Source: Planctomycetota bacterium (lineage in GTDB: Bacteria; Planctomycetota; Phycisphaerae; Phycisphaerales; UBA1924). Taken from it: DNA of 43,216 nt. Both the position numbers and the translations under genes were made by a program. The notes under the pieces were generated by a model. The model had not been told where the DNA came from and did no database searches. It saw only the letters and a program-made list of their open reading frames with translations. Of this stretch, positions 22,896-32,060 are shown one piece after another. The stretch lies in the NCBI GenBank assembly GCA_963204725.1, contig CAUJHH010000050.1, positions 1-43,216 of the forward strand, written 5' to 3'. Within the stretch, counting starts at the first letter, position 1; each line of letters starts with the position of its first letter.

Positions 22896-24773
22896 TCAGT
22901 GATTCTTCGGGGTCTCGGCCGCTCTCGCCCCATCCGTCGGCGCCGCCGGAACAGCCGGCGCGACCACACGCAGGGTGTCAGAAAGAACCAGCAGCGCGAG
23001 CGCACCGGACTCCGGCGGCATCCGCTGGTCCCAGAGCCCCGCACGCACCCCACCCCGTGCCCGGAATGGCGCCGCGAACATGTGGCACGTCCCTTCGTTC
23101 GCGACCAGCGCGTCAAGAAACCGGATCCCCGCAAGCGTCTTCGAGAGTTCGCGAGGCAGCTCACCCGGCTCCGTGAGGCGGGGATCGGCCATCATCGATG
23201 TGTTCGCGGCCAGGGCTCGCAGCGTCTGCGCTGTCGGCAAGGGGCTGCTCGAGCCGGTGAAGAGGATCCCCCCCACCATGTCCGCGCCGTCCTCGCCGGC
23301 ATCTTCAATCTGGACCTGATGCGCCCACACCAGGGCCCGCATCTGGCGGAGCGCTTCGGCACCAGCGACCGGTTCGCCCTCGGACGAGAGCGCCATGTCC
23401 GCCCACGCGAGCCACGGCATCTGCCCGACAAGCGCTTGAATCGGGGTCGCGAGAAACGCGCCGCGAACCGCTGCGATTGCAAGCTCCTTCTGCACCGGAT
23501 CGCCGGTCGATGCCGCGCGGACCGCGAGACCCCACGCGACAAACGCACGCTCGGGCGCCGAGAGCCTCTCCAGACTTGCCTCGTCCATGCTCGCGTCGCA
23601 TCTGCCAAGCATGGTGGCGACCGCCTCCGACATCGGAGCCCCCCCCTTGAGGGCAGTGCGGATCGCGATGCTCGCCATTGCCGCCGACATCGGCGACGCA
23701 TCGGGCGCAACCTCCTCGGGAACGACGATCGCCAGATCCTCGACCAACCGCTGAGCCAGCTCCAATGCCGCCTCAGCAATCTCAGGGTCGGTCCGAGGGG
23801 AGGTGGCATATCGCGCGAGCGCGACGGCAACAAGCCCCTGCTCGATCGCCGTCGCAATCGTGGGATCGAACCGGTCCTGGATCGGCAGATAGGTTCCGGC
23901 AATGCCGGTGTGCCCTGCGACGCCCTGCGATCGCTCAAGCAGGTTCATGGCGATCGAATCTGCGAGCGAGGCCAGGTCGTCGAGCGTCGGGGGACTCGAT
24001 CTGGGCAATCTCGACCCACGATAGAGGAACAGTGGCGTCGAACCAGCGCCGGTTTCTGCAATATGCGTGGTTCGAAAGACCGAGAACGACACGCCGAGAT
24101 CCCGCCGGACGCGGACCGGATCGCGCAACGCGTTCTCCGCCGAACCCGTCACGGCCGAGGCAACAGCTCCAAGCGCCGCCGACGCCTCCAGCCCGGTCGC
24201 CAGCATCGTTCCGGGAAAGACTGCTTCGATGCGGTCGCCGAGTCGTGCCGCGACGCCGTGGATGCCCGGGGACATCGACACGGAGAAGTCTCTGAGGGCA
24301 TCGGGCGCAATCGGTGTCGGCTTCGATGCCAACTCGAGCGAGATCACGAGCGAACGCACGACCTCTCGTCGCAGCTCAGGATCGACCGGCAATTCCACTC
24401 GGTCAGATGCCTCGCGGATCGCGCGGCTCGCCGCGTCGCGCAGAGCCGAACCGGGCCCTGGGAGGAATGATGTCCCGCGTCCGACCACCCTCCCCGCATA
24501 TCGAATCGTCACGGATGCCGGCGCGTCGGGGAGACCAAGTCCCGCCACTTCCGCTTCCGCAGGGACCAAGGTGGCATCGACCCAGCCCCGAACAGCGTTG
24601 AACGCGGTCATGGCTGCGGCGGGCTCCGGCGGTGCCTGTCCAATTGCCACGCCGGCCCGGCCCAGGAAGAGTCCGAGAACCACGGCAATAGCGACGAGGT
24701 GGACGAGCCGTGTGTGGCCTCGGTGTGGACGGCGGGTGATGCCTTGTGGCGTTTCGATGTTGCCCGCACGCAA
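22896..24773 (-). CDS. Unknown exported protein
   Basis: About 625 residues, no confident family. A hydrophobic export signal ('LVHLVAIAVVLGLFLGRAG', then 'AIGQAPPEP') is followed by a mixed alpha/beta part ('ASVTIRYAGRVVGRGTSF', 'DFSVSMSPGIHGVAARLGDR') faintly like an AMMECR1-type fold, and then a long all-helical part (about 280-560) with paired helices that could form an alpha/alpha toroid. The end contains 'GTCHMFAAPFRARGGVRAGL'. The start is uncertain: TTG at 24773 fits the signal peptide and leaves the AT-richer stretch 24775-24810 as promoter; ATG at 24851 would add 26 residues. It lies 118 bases upstream of gyrA on the same strand, and that gap shows nothing notable. Probably periplasmic or cell-surface. 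Confidence 0.65.
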   Translation of the reverse strand: MRAGNIETPQGITRRPHRGHTRLVHLVAIAVVLGLFLGRAGVAIGQAPPEPAAAMTAFNAVRGWVDATLVPAEAEVAGLGLPDAPASVTIRYAGRVVGRGTSFLPGPGSALRDAASRAIREASDRVELPVDPELRREVVRSLVISLELASKPTPIAPDALRDFSVSMSPGIHGVAARLGDRIEAVFPGTMLATGLEASAALGAVASAVTGSAENALRDPVRVRRDLGVSFSVFRTTHIAETGAGSTPLFLYRGSRLPRSSPPTLDDLASLADSIAMNLLERSQGVAGHTGIAGTYLPIQDRFDPTIATAIEQGLVAVALARYATSPRTDPEIAEAALELAQRLVEDLAIVVPEEVAPDASPMSAAMASIAIRTALKGGAPMSEAVATMLGRCDASMDEASLERLSAPERAFVAWGLAVRAASTGDPVQKELAIAAVRGAFLATPIQALVGQMPWLAWADMALSSEGEPVAGAEALRQMRALVWAHQVQIEDAGEDGADMVGGILFTGSSSPLPTAQTLRALAANTSMMADPRLTEPGELPRELSKTLAGIRFLDALVANEGTCHMFAAPFRARGGVRAGLWDQRMPPESGALALLVLSDTLRVVAPAVPAAPTDGARAAETPKNH

Positions 24774-24900
24774 CTGTGTTGCTCTCGGTATGATGTGTTT
24801 ACGGACCTGACCCCCACTGGGGCGTCGGAAACGCGTTCTCGCGTCGGGCATGGTGGCCTGGCACGCCCATTGAACATGGATGTGCGAAGGACACCCAAAG

Positions 24901-24984
24901 ATGCTGAGAACACTCATTGCCATGTCTGACAGCCGCCTCCGGATCGCGTTGCTCGCCGTGCTGAGCTACTTGGCGCTCTGCTGA
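24901..24984 (+). CDS. Candidate 27-residue hydrophobic peptide
   Basis: A short open frame begins MLRTLIAMSDSRLRIALLAV and ends in a hydrophobic stretch before TGA. AAGGA at 24887-24891 stands nine bases before the ATG, a well-placed ribosome site. It is followed by structured RNA: CGGGACG (25003-25009) can pair with CGTCCCG (25054-25060), which can instead pair with CGGGAC (25068-25073). A terminator ends the unit at 25122. There is no other gene on the plus strand between 24774 and 25211. This could be a small membrane peptide, a type I toxin-like peptide, or chance coding inside a small RNA. No promoter was convincing. Confidence 0.38.
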   Translation: MLRTLIAMSDSRLRIALLAVLSYLALC

Positions 24985-25084
24985 GGATAAGGGCCCGAAC
25001 GACGGGACGTTGCCGGGCGACGCCTCCCCTTCTTCCGCTCAAAGACCTTGCACCGTCCCGCTCATCACGGGACTTGATCGATCA

Positions 25085-25122
25085 CACGCCCCGGCCTGGA
25101 AGGTCGGGGCGTGCTGCGTTTT
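25085..25122 (+). terminator. Intrinsic terminator of the small plus-strand unit
   Basis: CACGCCCCGGCC (25085-25096) pairs with GGTCGGGGCGTG (25102-25113), with one G-U pair, around a short loop, and is followed by CTGCGTTTT. It ends transcription coming from the 24901 region. Its core is nearly the same as that of the rpsA terminator on the opposite strand. Confidence 0.7.
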
Positions 25123-25138
25123 GATCGCAACGGTCGCC

Positions 25139-25171
25139 AAAGAAACAGCCCCGACCATGTGGCCGGGGCTG
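25139..25171 (-). terminator. Intrinsic terminator of rpsA
   Basis: On the minus strand, 40 bases after the rpsA stop, CAGCCCCGGCC pairs with GGTCGGGGCTG around ACAT (25146-25171), and TTTCTTT follows at once (25145-25139). This is a clear stem with a T-tract. Confidence 0.8.
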
Positions 25172-25211
25172 ATGTGAGGCTCATGTTGTCAGGCGTCGAT
25201 CAGGATCCGTT

Positions 25212-26957
25212 TCAGAGTTGGATCTTGTCGGTGCCCATGGAGCCGTGGGTGTCCATGCCGCCTCGCGTGGGCTTGGGCGTGCCGCCGCGGTCGGCGGGCT
25301 CATCGGTGCGGGTCTGGGTGTTGTCGCCCCACTGCGCACGCTTGAGCGAGAGGCCGATCTTGCGATCGCCTGTGTCGACGCGGAGGATCTTGACGTCCAC
25401 CTCGTCGCCGGGCTTGACCACGTCCTGCGGATTCTCGACCTTGTGGTCGGCCAGCTCGGAGATGTGGAGCAGGCCCTCGAGGTCGGCCTCGAGCTCGACG
25501 AAGACGCCGAAGTTCGTGATCTTCGTGACCGCACCGCGGACGACCATGCCGGGCTTGTAGTGCTCGGGAATCGCGGCAACCCACGGATCCTCGGTGAGCT
25601 GCTTGAGACCCAGCGAGATGCGCTGCTTCTCCTGATCGACCTCGAGCACGACGCAGCGGATCGAGTCGCCCTTCTTGACGACCTCGTTGGGGTGCGTGAC
25701 CTTGCGGGTCCAGGACATGTCGGAGATGTGGAGCAGGCCATCGATGCCGGGCTCGATCTCCACGAACGCGCCGTAGTTGGCGAGGTTCCGCACCTTGCCC
25801 TCGACGACCGTGCCCGGAGGGTACTTCTCGCCGACGAGCTCCCACGGGTTCACGTCGATCTGCTTCATGCCGAGCGAGATCTCCTGCTTGTCCTTGTTGA
25901 TCTCAAGGACAACGACATCGACCTCTTCGTTCGGCTGGACCATCTCGGACGGGTGATTGATGCGACGGGTCCACGACATCTCGGAGATGTGGACGAGGCC
26001 CTCGATGCCGTCCTCCAGGCGCACGAACGCGCCGTAGGACATGAGGTTGACGACCGCGCCGCGGACGCGCGAGCCGACCGGGTACTTCTTCTCGATCTCT
26101 TCCCACGGGGAGGCCTCGCGCTGCTTGAGGCCCAGCGCGATCTTCTCCTTCTCGCGGTCGATATTGAGAACCTTGACCTCGACCTTCTGGTCGATCTTGA
26201 GCAGCTCCGAGGGGTGGTTGATCCGGCCCCAGGACATGTCGGTGATGTGGAGCAGACCGTCGATGCCGCCGAGGTCGATGAACGCGCCGAAGTCGGCGAT
26301 GTTCTTCACCGTGCCCGTGACGACCTCGCCCTCCTTGAGGGTGGACATGAGGCGTTTCTTAGCGGCGTCGCGCTCGTCCTCGATCAGCTTGCGCCGCGAG
26401 ATGACGATGTTCTTTCGCTCGGTGTCGATCTTGAGGATCTGGGCGCGGATCTTGCGGCCGATATAGTCGCCGATCTCGCCGGGGCGTCGCACGTCGACCT
26501 GCGACGCGGGAAGGAAGACCGGCACGCCGATGTCGACGAGCAGGCCGCCCTTGATCTTGCGGGTCACCATGCCCTCGACGACGTCGCCCTCGCGCTGCGT
26601 GTCGATGATTCGCTGCCAGTTGAGCATGCGATCGGCGCGACGCTTGGAGACCTGGACCGTGCCATCCTCGCCCTCGAGGGACTCGAGCAGCACGTCGATC
26701 ATGTCGCCGACCTTGAGCTCGGGCATGTTCTCGAATTCTTCGCGAGAAATCAGCCCCTCGGACTTCAGGCCGACCTCGACGACGACGCCGTCGCCCTGGA
26801 AGCCGATGACCTTGCCCTTGATGAGCTTGCCCGGCGTGAGGTTGCCGATCTTGTCTCCGAGCAGCGCTTCCATGCCGCCGTCGGAAGAACCCATGAGAGC
26901 ATCGAGCTCCGCGTCGATGTTGCTACCGAGAGTGCCAATCAGATTATGGTCGATCAT
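25212..26957 (-). CDS. rpsA: 30S ribosomal protein S1
   Basis: Protein of 581 residues with six S1/OB-fold repeats, at about 42-110, 125-190, 211-280, 296-365, 381-450 and 468-537. Repeats 3 to 6 show the repeated 'GAFIDLGGIDGLLHITDMSW'-type signature, while the first two are more divergent, as in other S1 proteins where they dock to the ribosome. S1 binds single-stranded mRNA and helps initiation, especially where Shine-Dalgarno sites are weak. The last 40 residues are polar and probably disordered. The start at 26957 gives the normal acidic N-terminus. The gene is monocistronic, with a good terminator downstream. Confidence 0.97.
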   Translation of the reverse strand: MIDHNLIGTLGSNIDAELDALMGSSDGGMEALLGDKIGNLTPGKLIKGKVIGFQGDGVVVEVGLKSEGLISREEFENMPELKVGDMIDVLLESLEGEDGTVQVSKRRADRMLNWQRIIDTQREGDVVEGMVTRKIKGGLLVDIGVPVFLPASQVDVRRPGEIGDYIGRKIRAQILKIDTERKNIVISRRKLIEDERDAAKKRLMSTLKEGEVVTGTVKNIADFGAFIDLGGIDGLLHITDMSWGRINHPSELLKIDQKVEVKVLNIDREKEKIALGLKQREASPWEEIEKKYPVGSRVRGAVVNLMSYGAFVRLEDGIEGLVHISEMSWTRRINHPSEMVQPNEEVDVVVLEINKDKQEISLGMKQIDVNPWELVGEKYPPGTVVEGKVRNLANYGAFVEIEPGIDGLLHISDMSWTRKVTHPNEVVKKGDSIRCVVLEVDQEKQRISLGLKQLTEDPWVAAIPEHYKPGMVVRGAVTKITNFGVFVELEADLEGLLHISELADHKVENPQDVVKPGDEVDVKILRVDTGDRKIGLSLKRAQWGDNTQTRTDEPADRGGTPKPTRGGMDTHGSMGTDKIQL

Positions 26958-27222
26958 GAGAGCGATGGTCTTCCCGGGGGTGTCCCGGATGCGTGGGTCC
27001 GACGAAGCGTGGCACGGTCGGCGTGCGCCACATGTATCGGAGGCCCTTACCGCGCCTGTCTAGAGGTCGCGCGGCAGCCCCTGAGGGGCGATGACTTGAA
27101 CCGGGTATGACCGCCTTCCGCACACGCGGAATGGAGAACGGGCCGACCGATTCGCAGAACGGAAGGGTAGACCTCCAGTTCTGTCGGTGCCATAAGGCCC
27201 CCGCTGCACGGCAATCGGTCTC
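26958..27222. other. Gap of 265 bases: rpsA leader and promoter region
   Basis: No credible gene. It holds a perfect small dyad TTCCGC-ACAC-GCGGAA at 27116-27131 and a CCCCTGAGGGG dyad near 27078-27088. Either could lie in the rpsA 5' leader, since S1 controls its own translation in other bacteria, but I see no feature that proves it. No clear -35/-10 pair was recognised. Confidence 0.4.
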
Positions 27223-27939
27223 CTAGGGCTTGATCTTCGCCAGATCCTCGTCTTTCCCCATGAGGATCAGCACATCCGAGTCCCTGAGGGGTTCGGCGGG
27301 AGAGGGGACCTCAATACGTGCCTCCGACGCGTGCGAGAGCGACGCCGCGCCACCGGGGACCGAGCCGTGATGCTCGGGCTTGATGCGTTTGATGGCCACG
27401 ACATGGAGCCCCGACTTGGCCCGGAGTTCGAGATCGATCAGGGACTTCCCCACCCACGGCCCCGGCACGCTCAACTCCACGATGCTGTACCCCTCGTGGA
27501 ATTCGATGTGGTTGAGCAGGTTCGGCACGCTGATCCGGTTGGCCCAGCGATCGGCCGACTCGTCCTCCGGGTTCACGGTCTCGTCGGCACCGATCTTCGT
27601 AAGGATCCGTGAGCCCAGCGACGAGGACGCCCGCGCGATCACGCGCGGGACGTTCAGTTGCTTGAGAATGACCGTCACGAGCAGCGTCGCCTCGAAGTTC
27701 TGGCCGATCCCCACCACCGCCGTCGCAAGATTGGAAGGGAGATTCGAGCGGAGCGCGTCCTCGTCCGTCGCGTCGAGAGCGACCGCGATCGCCACGTCGT
27801 CGCGAATGTCCTCAACCAGCGAGCGGCTGCGATCGATCGCGATCACCTCGGTTCCGCGTGAGGCGAGCGACGCCGCGAGACGCGAACCGAACCGACCAAG
27901 CCCGATCACCGCCACGGGGCCGTTCGCTTTCTGTGCCAT
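27223..27939 (-). CDS. Potassium uptake regulatory subunit, TrkA/KtrA family
   Basis: Cytosolic RCK protein of 238 residues that gates the neighbouring membrane K+ channel subunit. TrkA_N domain at about 8-120 with nucleotide-binding 'VAVIGLGRFGSRLAASLAS' and 'VIAIDRSRSLVEDI', the acidic residue ending strand 2. TrkA_C domain at about 145-236 ('GYSIVELSVPGPWVGKSLID'). It has a single RCK unit, so it is the KtrA/C type, not the tandem E. coli TrkA. ATG at 27939 has GGAG upstream and directly begins the Rossmann fold. It starts 38 bases after the trkH-type gene, forming a two-gene K+ uptake operon. Confidence 0.92.
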   Translation of the reverse strand: MAQKANGPVAVIGLGRFGSRLAASLASRGTEVIAIDRSRSLVEDIRDDVAIAVALDATDEDALRSNLPSNLATAVVGIGQNFEATLLVTVILKQLNVPRVIARASSSLGSRILTKIGADETVNPEDESADRWANRISVPNLLNHIEFHEGYSIVELSVPGPWVGKSLIDLELRAKSGLHVVAIKRIKPEHHGSVPGGAASLSHASEARIEVPSPAEPLRDSDVLILMGKDEDLAKIKP

Positions 27940-27977
27940 TGCGTGACTCCACCGGATCGTCGCATCGCGACGCCCGT

Positions 27978-29846
27978 TCAACCAAGATGCACCGACTCGC
28001 GAGGATAGAGATACGCCCGCGCAGGCGGACGAGCGAACACGAGCGCTCCCATCAAAGCCAAGGGCCCGACCCTTCCGAGGAACATCGTGACGATCAGCGT
28101 CACCCGACCCGCGTCAGAGAGTTCCGTGGTGAGCCCGAGAGAGAGCCCGGTCGTGGTGGCCGCGGAAACGGCTTCGAAGACGATAGGGCCAGCCGGGCCG
28201 GGATCCGTCAGGGCGAGCACGAACGACGCGCCAAAGACGAGCAGCAGCATGGAAAGCGCGATGGCGCCCGCCTTGCGCACGAGCGCCTCGGGAATCGCGC
28301 GGGCGTAGGCCTCCGTCTCCGATCGGCCCCGCACCGTGGCGAGGATCGCCAGAAAGAGCACGGCGAGGGTGGTCGTTTTCATGCCTCCGGCGGTCGAGCC
28401 GGGCGAGCCGCCGATCAGCATCAAACCGATCGTGACGATCTGGCTCGCAGGAGAGAGCTCGTCCATCGGCATCGCGTTGAACCCGGCTGTCCGAGCGGTC
28501 ACGGAAAGGAACGCCGCGTCGAGCAGCTCTCCGTGCCAGGATCGATCGGCGCCGCTCGGGGACAGGCTCTGCGCCACGAGGCATCCGGCGAACCCGAGCC
28601 CGAGCATCGCACCCGTGGCAAGGAGTGTGAGCCTGGAATGGAGAGAGAATCCCTCGCCGGCGGCGGCGCTCTGGGGCACCGCATCGGCGAGCAGTCCACG
28701 ATCGCGGGAACGCAGGGCTCGCGCGATGCGTGCTTTGAGCACGCGCCAGAGATCGGAGAGGACGGGGAACCCGATGCCACCCGCGATAATGAGCGGGATG
28801 ATCCCGACATATGGCAGTGCGCCGTTGCGTTGGCCGACCATGCTGCGGCCGGTGATATCGAATCCCGCGTTGCAGAACGCGCTGATGGCGTGGAACGCGC
28901 TCAGCCATGCACGCTCGCCCAGCGAGAGCGTCGCGCCCGGGGCCGCCTCCCAGAGCGGCATCAGCACGCCCATGCCGATCGCTTCGATGGTGAGCGTGGC
29001 GAGCAGCACAAAGACAATGAACCGACGAAGATCGCCAATCGTCCCCCGCTCGAGCATCTGACGAATCGATGCGTGCTCGCGCAGCGAGAGAGTTCGCCGA
29101 AAGAGGACCGCCAGCCCGGCGCCGAACATCACAATGCCCAGAGCGCCAAGCTGGATAAACGCCAGGATCACGGCCTGTCCGGCGTGGGTGAATCCAGTCG
29201 CCGTGTCGCGCACGACCAATCCCGTCACGCACACCGCCGAGGTCGCGGTGAACGCCGCGTCGATCCAGGAAATCCCGCCATAGGTGCATGCCGGCAGCTT
29301 GAGCAGCAGCGTGCAGGCGCCGATCAGCCCAACGAACGACAGCGGAAGAGCCGCCGCTCCGGGAAGCACCCCCATCGCGCTCCGACCCGCACGGCTGAGT
29401 TCGACGACGAACGAGAGGACAATCGACGCCTCAAGGAGCCCGACACCCAGTGCCGACCGCTCCTCGGACCAGAAGAGCCCGACTGAAGCACCCACAATCA
29501 GCAGCATCAGCATCGGCACATCGAGCAGACGCAGCGTGGTCGTTGTGTCCGATGAGCCGCGTCCCACCGCCATCGATGCCAATCGGCGAAGGGCCTGCGG
29601 CCAGTCCTTGGGCATCGGGGGCTGGTTCCCGAGGAGCAGTCGAGAGAGCCAGTAGGCGCCGATCAGCAACGCCTCGAACATCACCATCACCGGTCCGGGC
29701 AATACGTCCGCGCCGAGCCGCAGCGCCATGGCGGCCGTCGCCGCGAGCACCCACAGCCGAGGAAGCGACGCCCGCACGATCTCGCGCCATCGCAGGGATC
29801 GCACCCAGCCGACACCGCCACGAGATGGTTTCGAGCCGCCTTCCAT
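27978..29846 (-). CDS. Potassium uptake membrane subunit, TrkH/KtrB family
   Basis: Protein of 622 residues, longer than KtrB (about 450). The first 150 residues add four or so membrane spans before the conserved four-repeat pore. Selectivity-filter segments of the four repeats are visible: 'SAVCVTGLVV', 'SAFCNAGFDI', 'TARTAGFNAM' and 'SAATTTGLSLG'. A Gly-rich intramembrane loop lies in 'IGGSPGSTAGGMKTTTL'. It imports K+ (or Na+/K+), gated by the RCK protein encoded next. It is divergent from the CaCA exchanger gene with 70 bases between them. The N-terminal extension is shared by some bacterial homologs and has no assigned role. Confidence 0.92.
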   Translation of the reverse strand: MEGGSKPSRGGVGWVRSLRWREIVRASLPRLWVLAATAAMALRLGADVLPGPVMVMFEALLIGAYWLSRLLLGNQPPMPKDWPQALRRLASMAVGRGSSDTTTTLRLLDVPMLMLLIVGASVGLFWSEERSALGVGLLEASIVLSFVVELSRAGRSAMGVLPGAAALPLSFVGLIGACTLLLKLPACTYGGISWIDAAFTATSAVCVTGLVVRDTATGFTHAGQAVILAFIQLGALGIVMFGAGLAVLFRRTLSLREHASIRQMLERGTIGDLRRFIVFVLLATLTIEAIGMGVLMPLWEAAPGATLSLGERAWLSAFHAISAFCNAGFDITGRSMVGQRNGALPYVGIIPLIIAGGIGFPVLSDLWRVLKARIARALRSRDRGLLADAVPQSAAAGEGFSLHSRLTLLATGAMLGLGFAGCLVAQSLSPSGADRSWHGELLDAAFLSVTARTAGFNAMPMDELSPASQIVTIGLMLIGGSPGSTAGGMKTTTLAVLFLAILATVRGRSETEAYARAIPEALVRKAGAIALSMLLLVFGASFVLALTDPGPAGPIVFEAVSAATTTGLSLGLTTELSDAGRVTLIVTMFLGRVGPLALMGALVFARPPARAYLYPRESVHLG

Positions 29847-29916
29847 TCGCGAGGATTAGAGTACGGCATCGCGTGCCGTGCCGCGAACGACGGATCCATA
29901 AGGAATAATCCGATCC

Positions 29917-30900
29917 ATGAAAGACTTTCTCCTCTTTGGCGCGGGACTGGCCATGCTGCTGGTTGGCGGGCGTGTGCTGGTCGCGGCCGCCGTGGACATC
30001 GCCCAGCGTTTCGGCCTGCCGATGCTCCTCATCGGGCTGACGCTCGTCGCCTGGGGCACCTCGGCCCCGGAACTGGCCTTCAACCTGACCAGCGCGTTGA
30101 AGGGGCAGACCGATCTGGTCATGGGAAACGTGGTCGGTGCGTGCATCTGCAACATGGGGCTCGTGCTCGGCGTCGCGGCAATGATCGCGCCGCTTGCCGT
30201 CGAAGCGCGGATCGTGAAGCGGGAGATCCCGCTGATGATCTGCATGTTCGTGCTGATGCTCGCGACGTCGCTCTCAACCCCGCTCCAGCACGCGATGGGA
30301 GGGCGGCTCGAGCCGGCGATCCTGCTCCTGGCGTTTGGTGGCTACAGCTGCATCGTGATCCGGGCCGGACTGAGGTCCCGCGCTCACAACCACCCGCTGG
30401 CGAAGCAGACCGCATCCGCCTCGATCGTCGGAGGAACCCGCCCGCTGGGCGTTGCGGTCGTGCTCGCGGTCGTGGGCATGGCGTTCCTGAGCGTCGGCGG
30501 CTCGGTCGCATCCGACGCCGCGGGCGCGATCGCGGTTCAGCTCGGAATGTCCACGCGCGTGATCGGGCTGACCGTGGTCGCCGTGGGTACGACGATGCCC
30601 GAACTGGTCACGTCGATCATCGCGATCCGCAAGGGTCAGGCAGATTTGGCGATGGGTAACGTGGCGGGCTCGTGCCTCTTCAACATCGGCGCGATCTTCG
30701 CGGCGTGTGGGCTCATCGCGCCCTCAGCGCCGACGCTTGACGCCATTCCTTCGATCGTGACGATGTGCCTGTTGGGATTGATGCTGATCCCCATGTCTTA
30801 CACGAACCACCGGCACATCTCACGCGTGGAGGGTGTGGCGCTGATCCTGGTGCAGGTCGGATTCATCGTCTTTGAGCTGACCCGATCACACGGCACGTAA
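29917..30900 (+). CDS. Calcium/sodium antiporter, CaCA family (YrbG-like)
   Basis: Membrane protein of 327 residues with two inverted halves of five spans each. The alpha-1 repeat is 'WGTSAPELAFNLTSALKGQ' followed by 'DLVMGNVVGACICNMGLVLG'; alpha-2 is 'GTTMPELVTSIIAIRKGQ' followed by 'DLAMGNVAGSCLFNIG'. The Glu in each PEL motif is an ion ligand in NCX exchangers. It extrudes Ca2+ in exchange for Na+ (K+ or H+ in some homologs). ATG at 29917 has AAGGAA about 12 bases upstream. It converges with trpS, six bases between stops. Confidence 0.93.
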   Translation: MKDFLLFGAGLAMLLVGGRVLVAAAVDIAQRFGLPMLLIGLTLVAWGTSAPELAFNLTSALKGQTDLVMGNVVGACICNMGLVLGVAAMIAPLAVEARIVKREIPLMICMFVLMLATSLSTPLQHAMGGRLEPAILLLAFGGYSCIVIRAGLRSRAHNHPLAKQTASASIVGGTRPLGVAVVLAVVGMAFLSVGGSVASDAAGAIAVQLGMSTRVIGLTVVAVGTTMPELVTSIIAIRKGQADLAMGNVAGSCLFNIGAIFAACGLIAPSAPTLDAIPSIVTMCLLGLMLIPMSYTNHRHISRVEGVALILVQVGFIVFELTRSHGT

Positions 30901-30906
30901 TCGGGA

Positions 30907-32001
30907 TCACCCCACCGTCCGCTTCCCGAAATCGAGCTTCATCGCCTTCTTCGCGGCGTACAGCGTCTCCTCCGCCACCGCGTTCGCCCGACACACGCCC
31001 CTCCGGATCACATCCTGCACGATGGCATCACCCTGCTCGCCATCCAGCTTCGCGCGGCGTTCGCGCATGGGTGCGAGCAACGTGTTGATCGCCGCTCCGA
31101 GTTCGGCCTTGACGTGCCCGTGCATGACGTCTTTGCCGCTCGCGTACTCGGCCCGAATCGCCTCCGCACGCTCCTTCGGCAAGAACGCGTCGCACAGCTT
31201 CAGCAGCACGTGATCCTGTGAGACCATCCCCGTCGCCGGGTCCGGCAGCACCGTCACCTTGTTGATCTTCTTCTGCACCGCCTTCTCGTCGTCATAGAGG
31301 AAGATCGCGTTGTTGAGCGACTTCGACATCTTGTTGACGCCATCCAGCCCCGGCAGTCGCGCGATGCGCCCGATCTTCGCCCTCGGAATCGGGAACACGC
31401 CCCCCGCCTTCACATGCTCCTCCGGCACCACCCGATTCCCAACACCCGCGTACACCTGATTGAACTTGAGCGCGACGTCGCGGCACATTTCGATGTGCGC
31501 CTCCTGATCCTCACCCACCGGTACGAGTTCAGGCCGGAAGGCGAGGATGTCGGCACACTGGCCGACCGCGTACATGGGGAAGCCGAACGAGTAGTGGTCG
31601 CCCAGACCCTTGCTCTCGATCTCCGTCTTCAGCGTCGGGTTCCTCATCACCTTGTTGAAGGGCAGCAGCATCGCAAAGAGAAACGTCAGCTCCGCGATCG
31701 CCGGGATCTCCGACTGGAGGACGAATGTCGAGCGGTCCGGATCAAGCCCGACCGCCAGCCAATCCTTCACAATCCCGATCGTGTTCGCCCGGATATCGTC
31801 GGGCTTCTCGGCAAGCGTGGTGAAGGCGTGGACGTTGGCGATCAGGAAGTAGCAGTCGTAGGAGTCCTGGAGGGCCAGCCGGTTCTCCAGCGAACCGACG
31901 TAGTGGCCAAGGTGCAACCCCGTCGACGTCGGCGTGTCGCCCGTCAGGATGCGGGGTTTGGAGGCGGCGGGAGCGGGCGGCGGCGGCACGGGGGTGAGCA
32001 T
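30907..32001 (-). CDS. trpS: Tryptophanyl-tRNA synthetase
   Basis: Class I aminoacyl-tRNA synthetase of 364 residues that charges tRNA-Trp. The HIGH-type motif is 'GLHLGHYVG', preceded by 'ILTGDTPTST', and the KMSKS loop is present exactly ('VNKMSKSLNNAIFLYDD'). 'GQCADILAFRPELVPVGEDQ' is the tryptophan-pocket region. ATG at 32001 starts a short Pro-rich leader of about 15 residues before the catalytic fold. The divergent corA start is only 59 bases away, so promoters of the two genes must lie very close or overlap. Confidence 0.96.
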   Translation of the reverse strand: MLTPVPPPPAPAASKPRILTGDTPTSTGLHLGHYVGSLENRLALQDSYDCYFLIANVHAFTTLAEKPDDIRANTIGIVKDWLAVGLDPDRSTFVLQSEIPAIAELTFLFAMLLPFNKVMRNPTLKTEIESKGLGDHYSFGFPMYAVGQCADILAFRPELVPVGEDQEAHIEMCRDVALKFNQVYAGVGNRVVPEEHVKAGGVFPIPRAKIGRIARLPGLDGVNKMSKSLNNAIFLYDDEKAVQKKINKVTVLPDPATGMVSQDHVLLKLCDAFLPKERAEAIRAEYASGKDVMHGHVKAELGAAINTLLAPMRERRAKLDGEQGDAIVQDVIRRGVCRANAVAEETLYAAKKAMKLDFGKRTVG

Positions 32002-32060
32002 GTGGCCCAACTCTAGTCGGATGTAGGGCCGAAGCACGCCGCTTGACCGATCTACTGGGC

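Noticed and set aside
25218..27110. 630-codon open frame on the plus strand, opposite rpsA
   Set aside because: It mirrors rpsA and its S1 repeats; its composition (DL, DV, HV runs) is what antisense reading of GC-rich coding DNA gives, and it has no family likeness.
27858..29486. 542-codon open frame opposite trkH
   Set aside because: Arg/His/Glu-rich antisense reading; trkH on the other strand has all four filter motifs.
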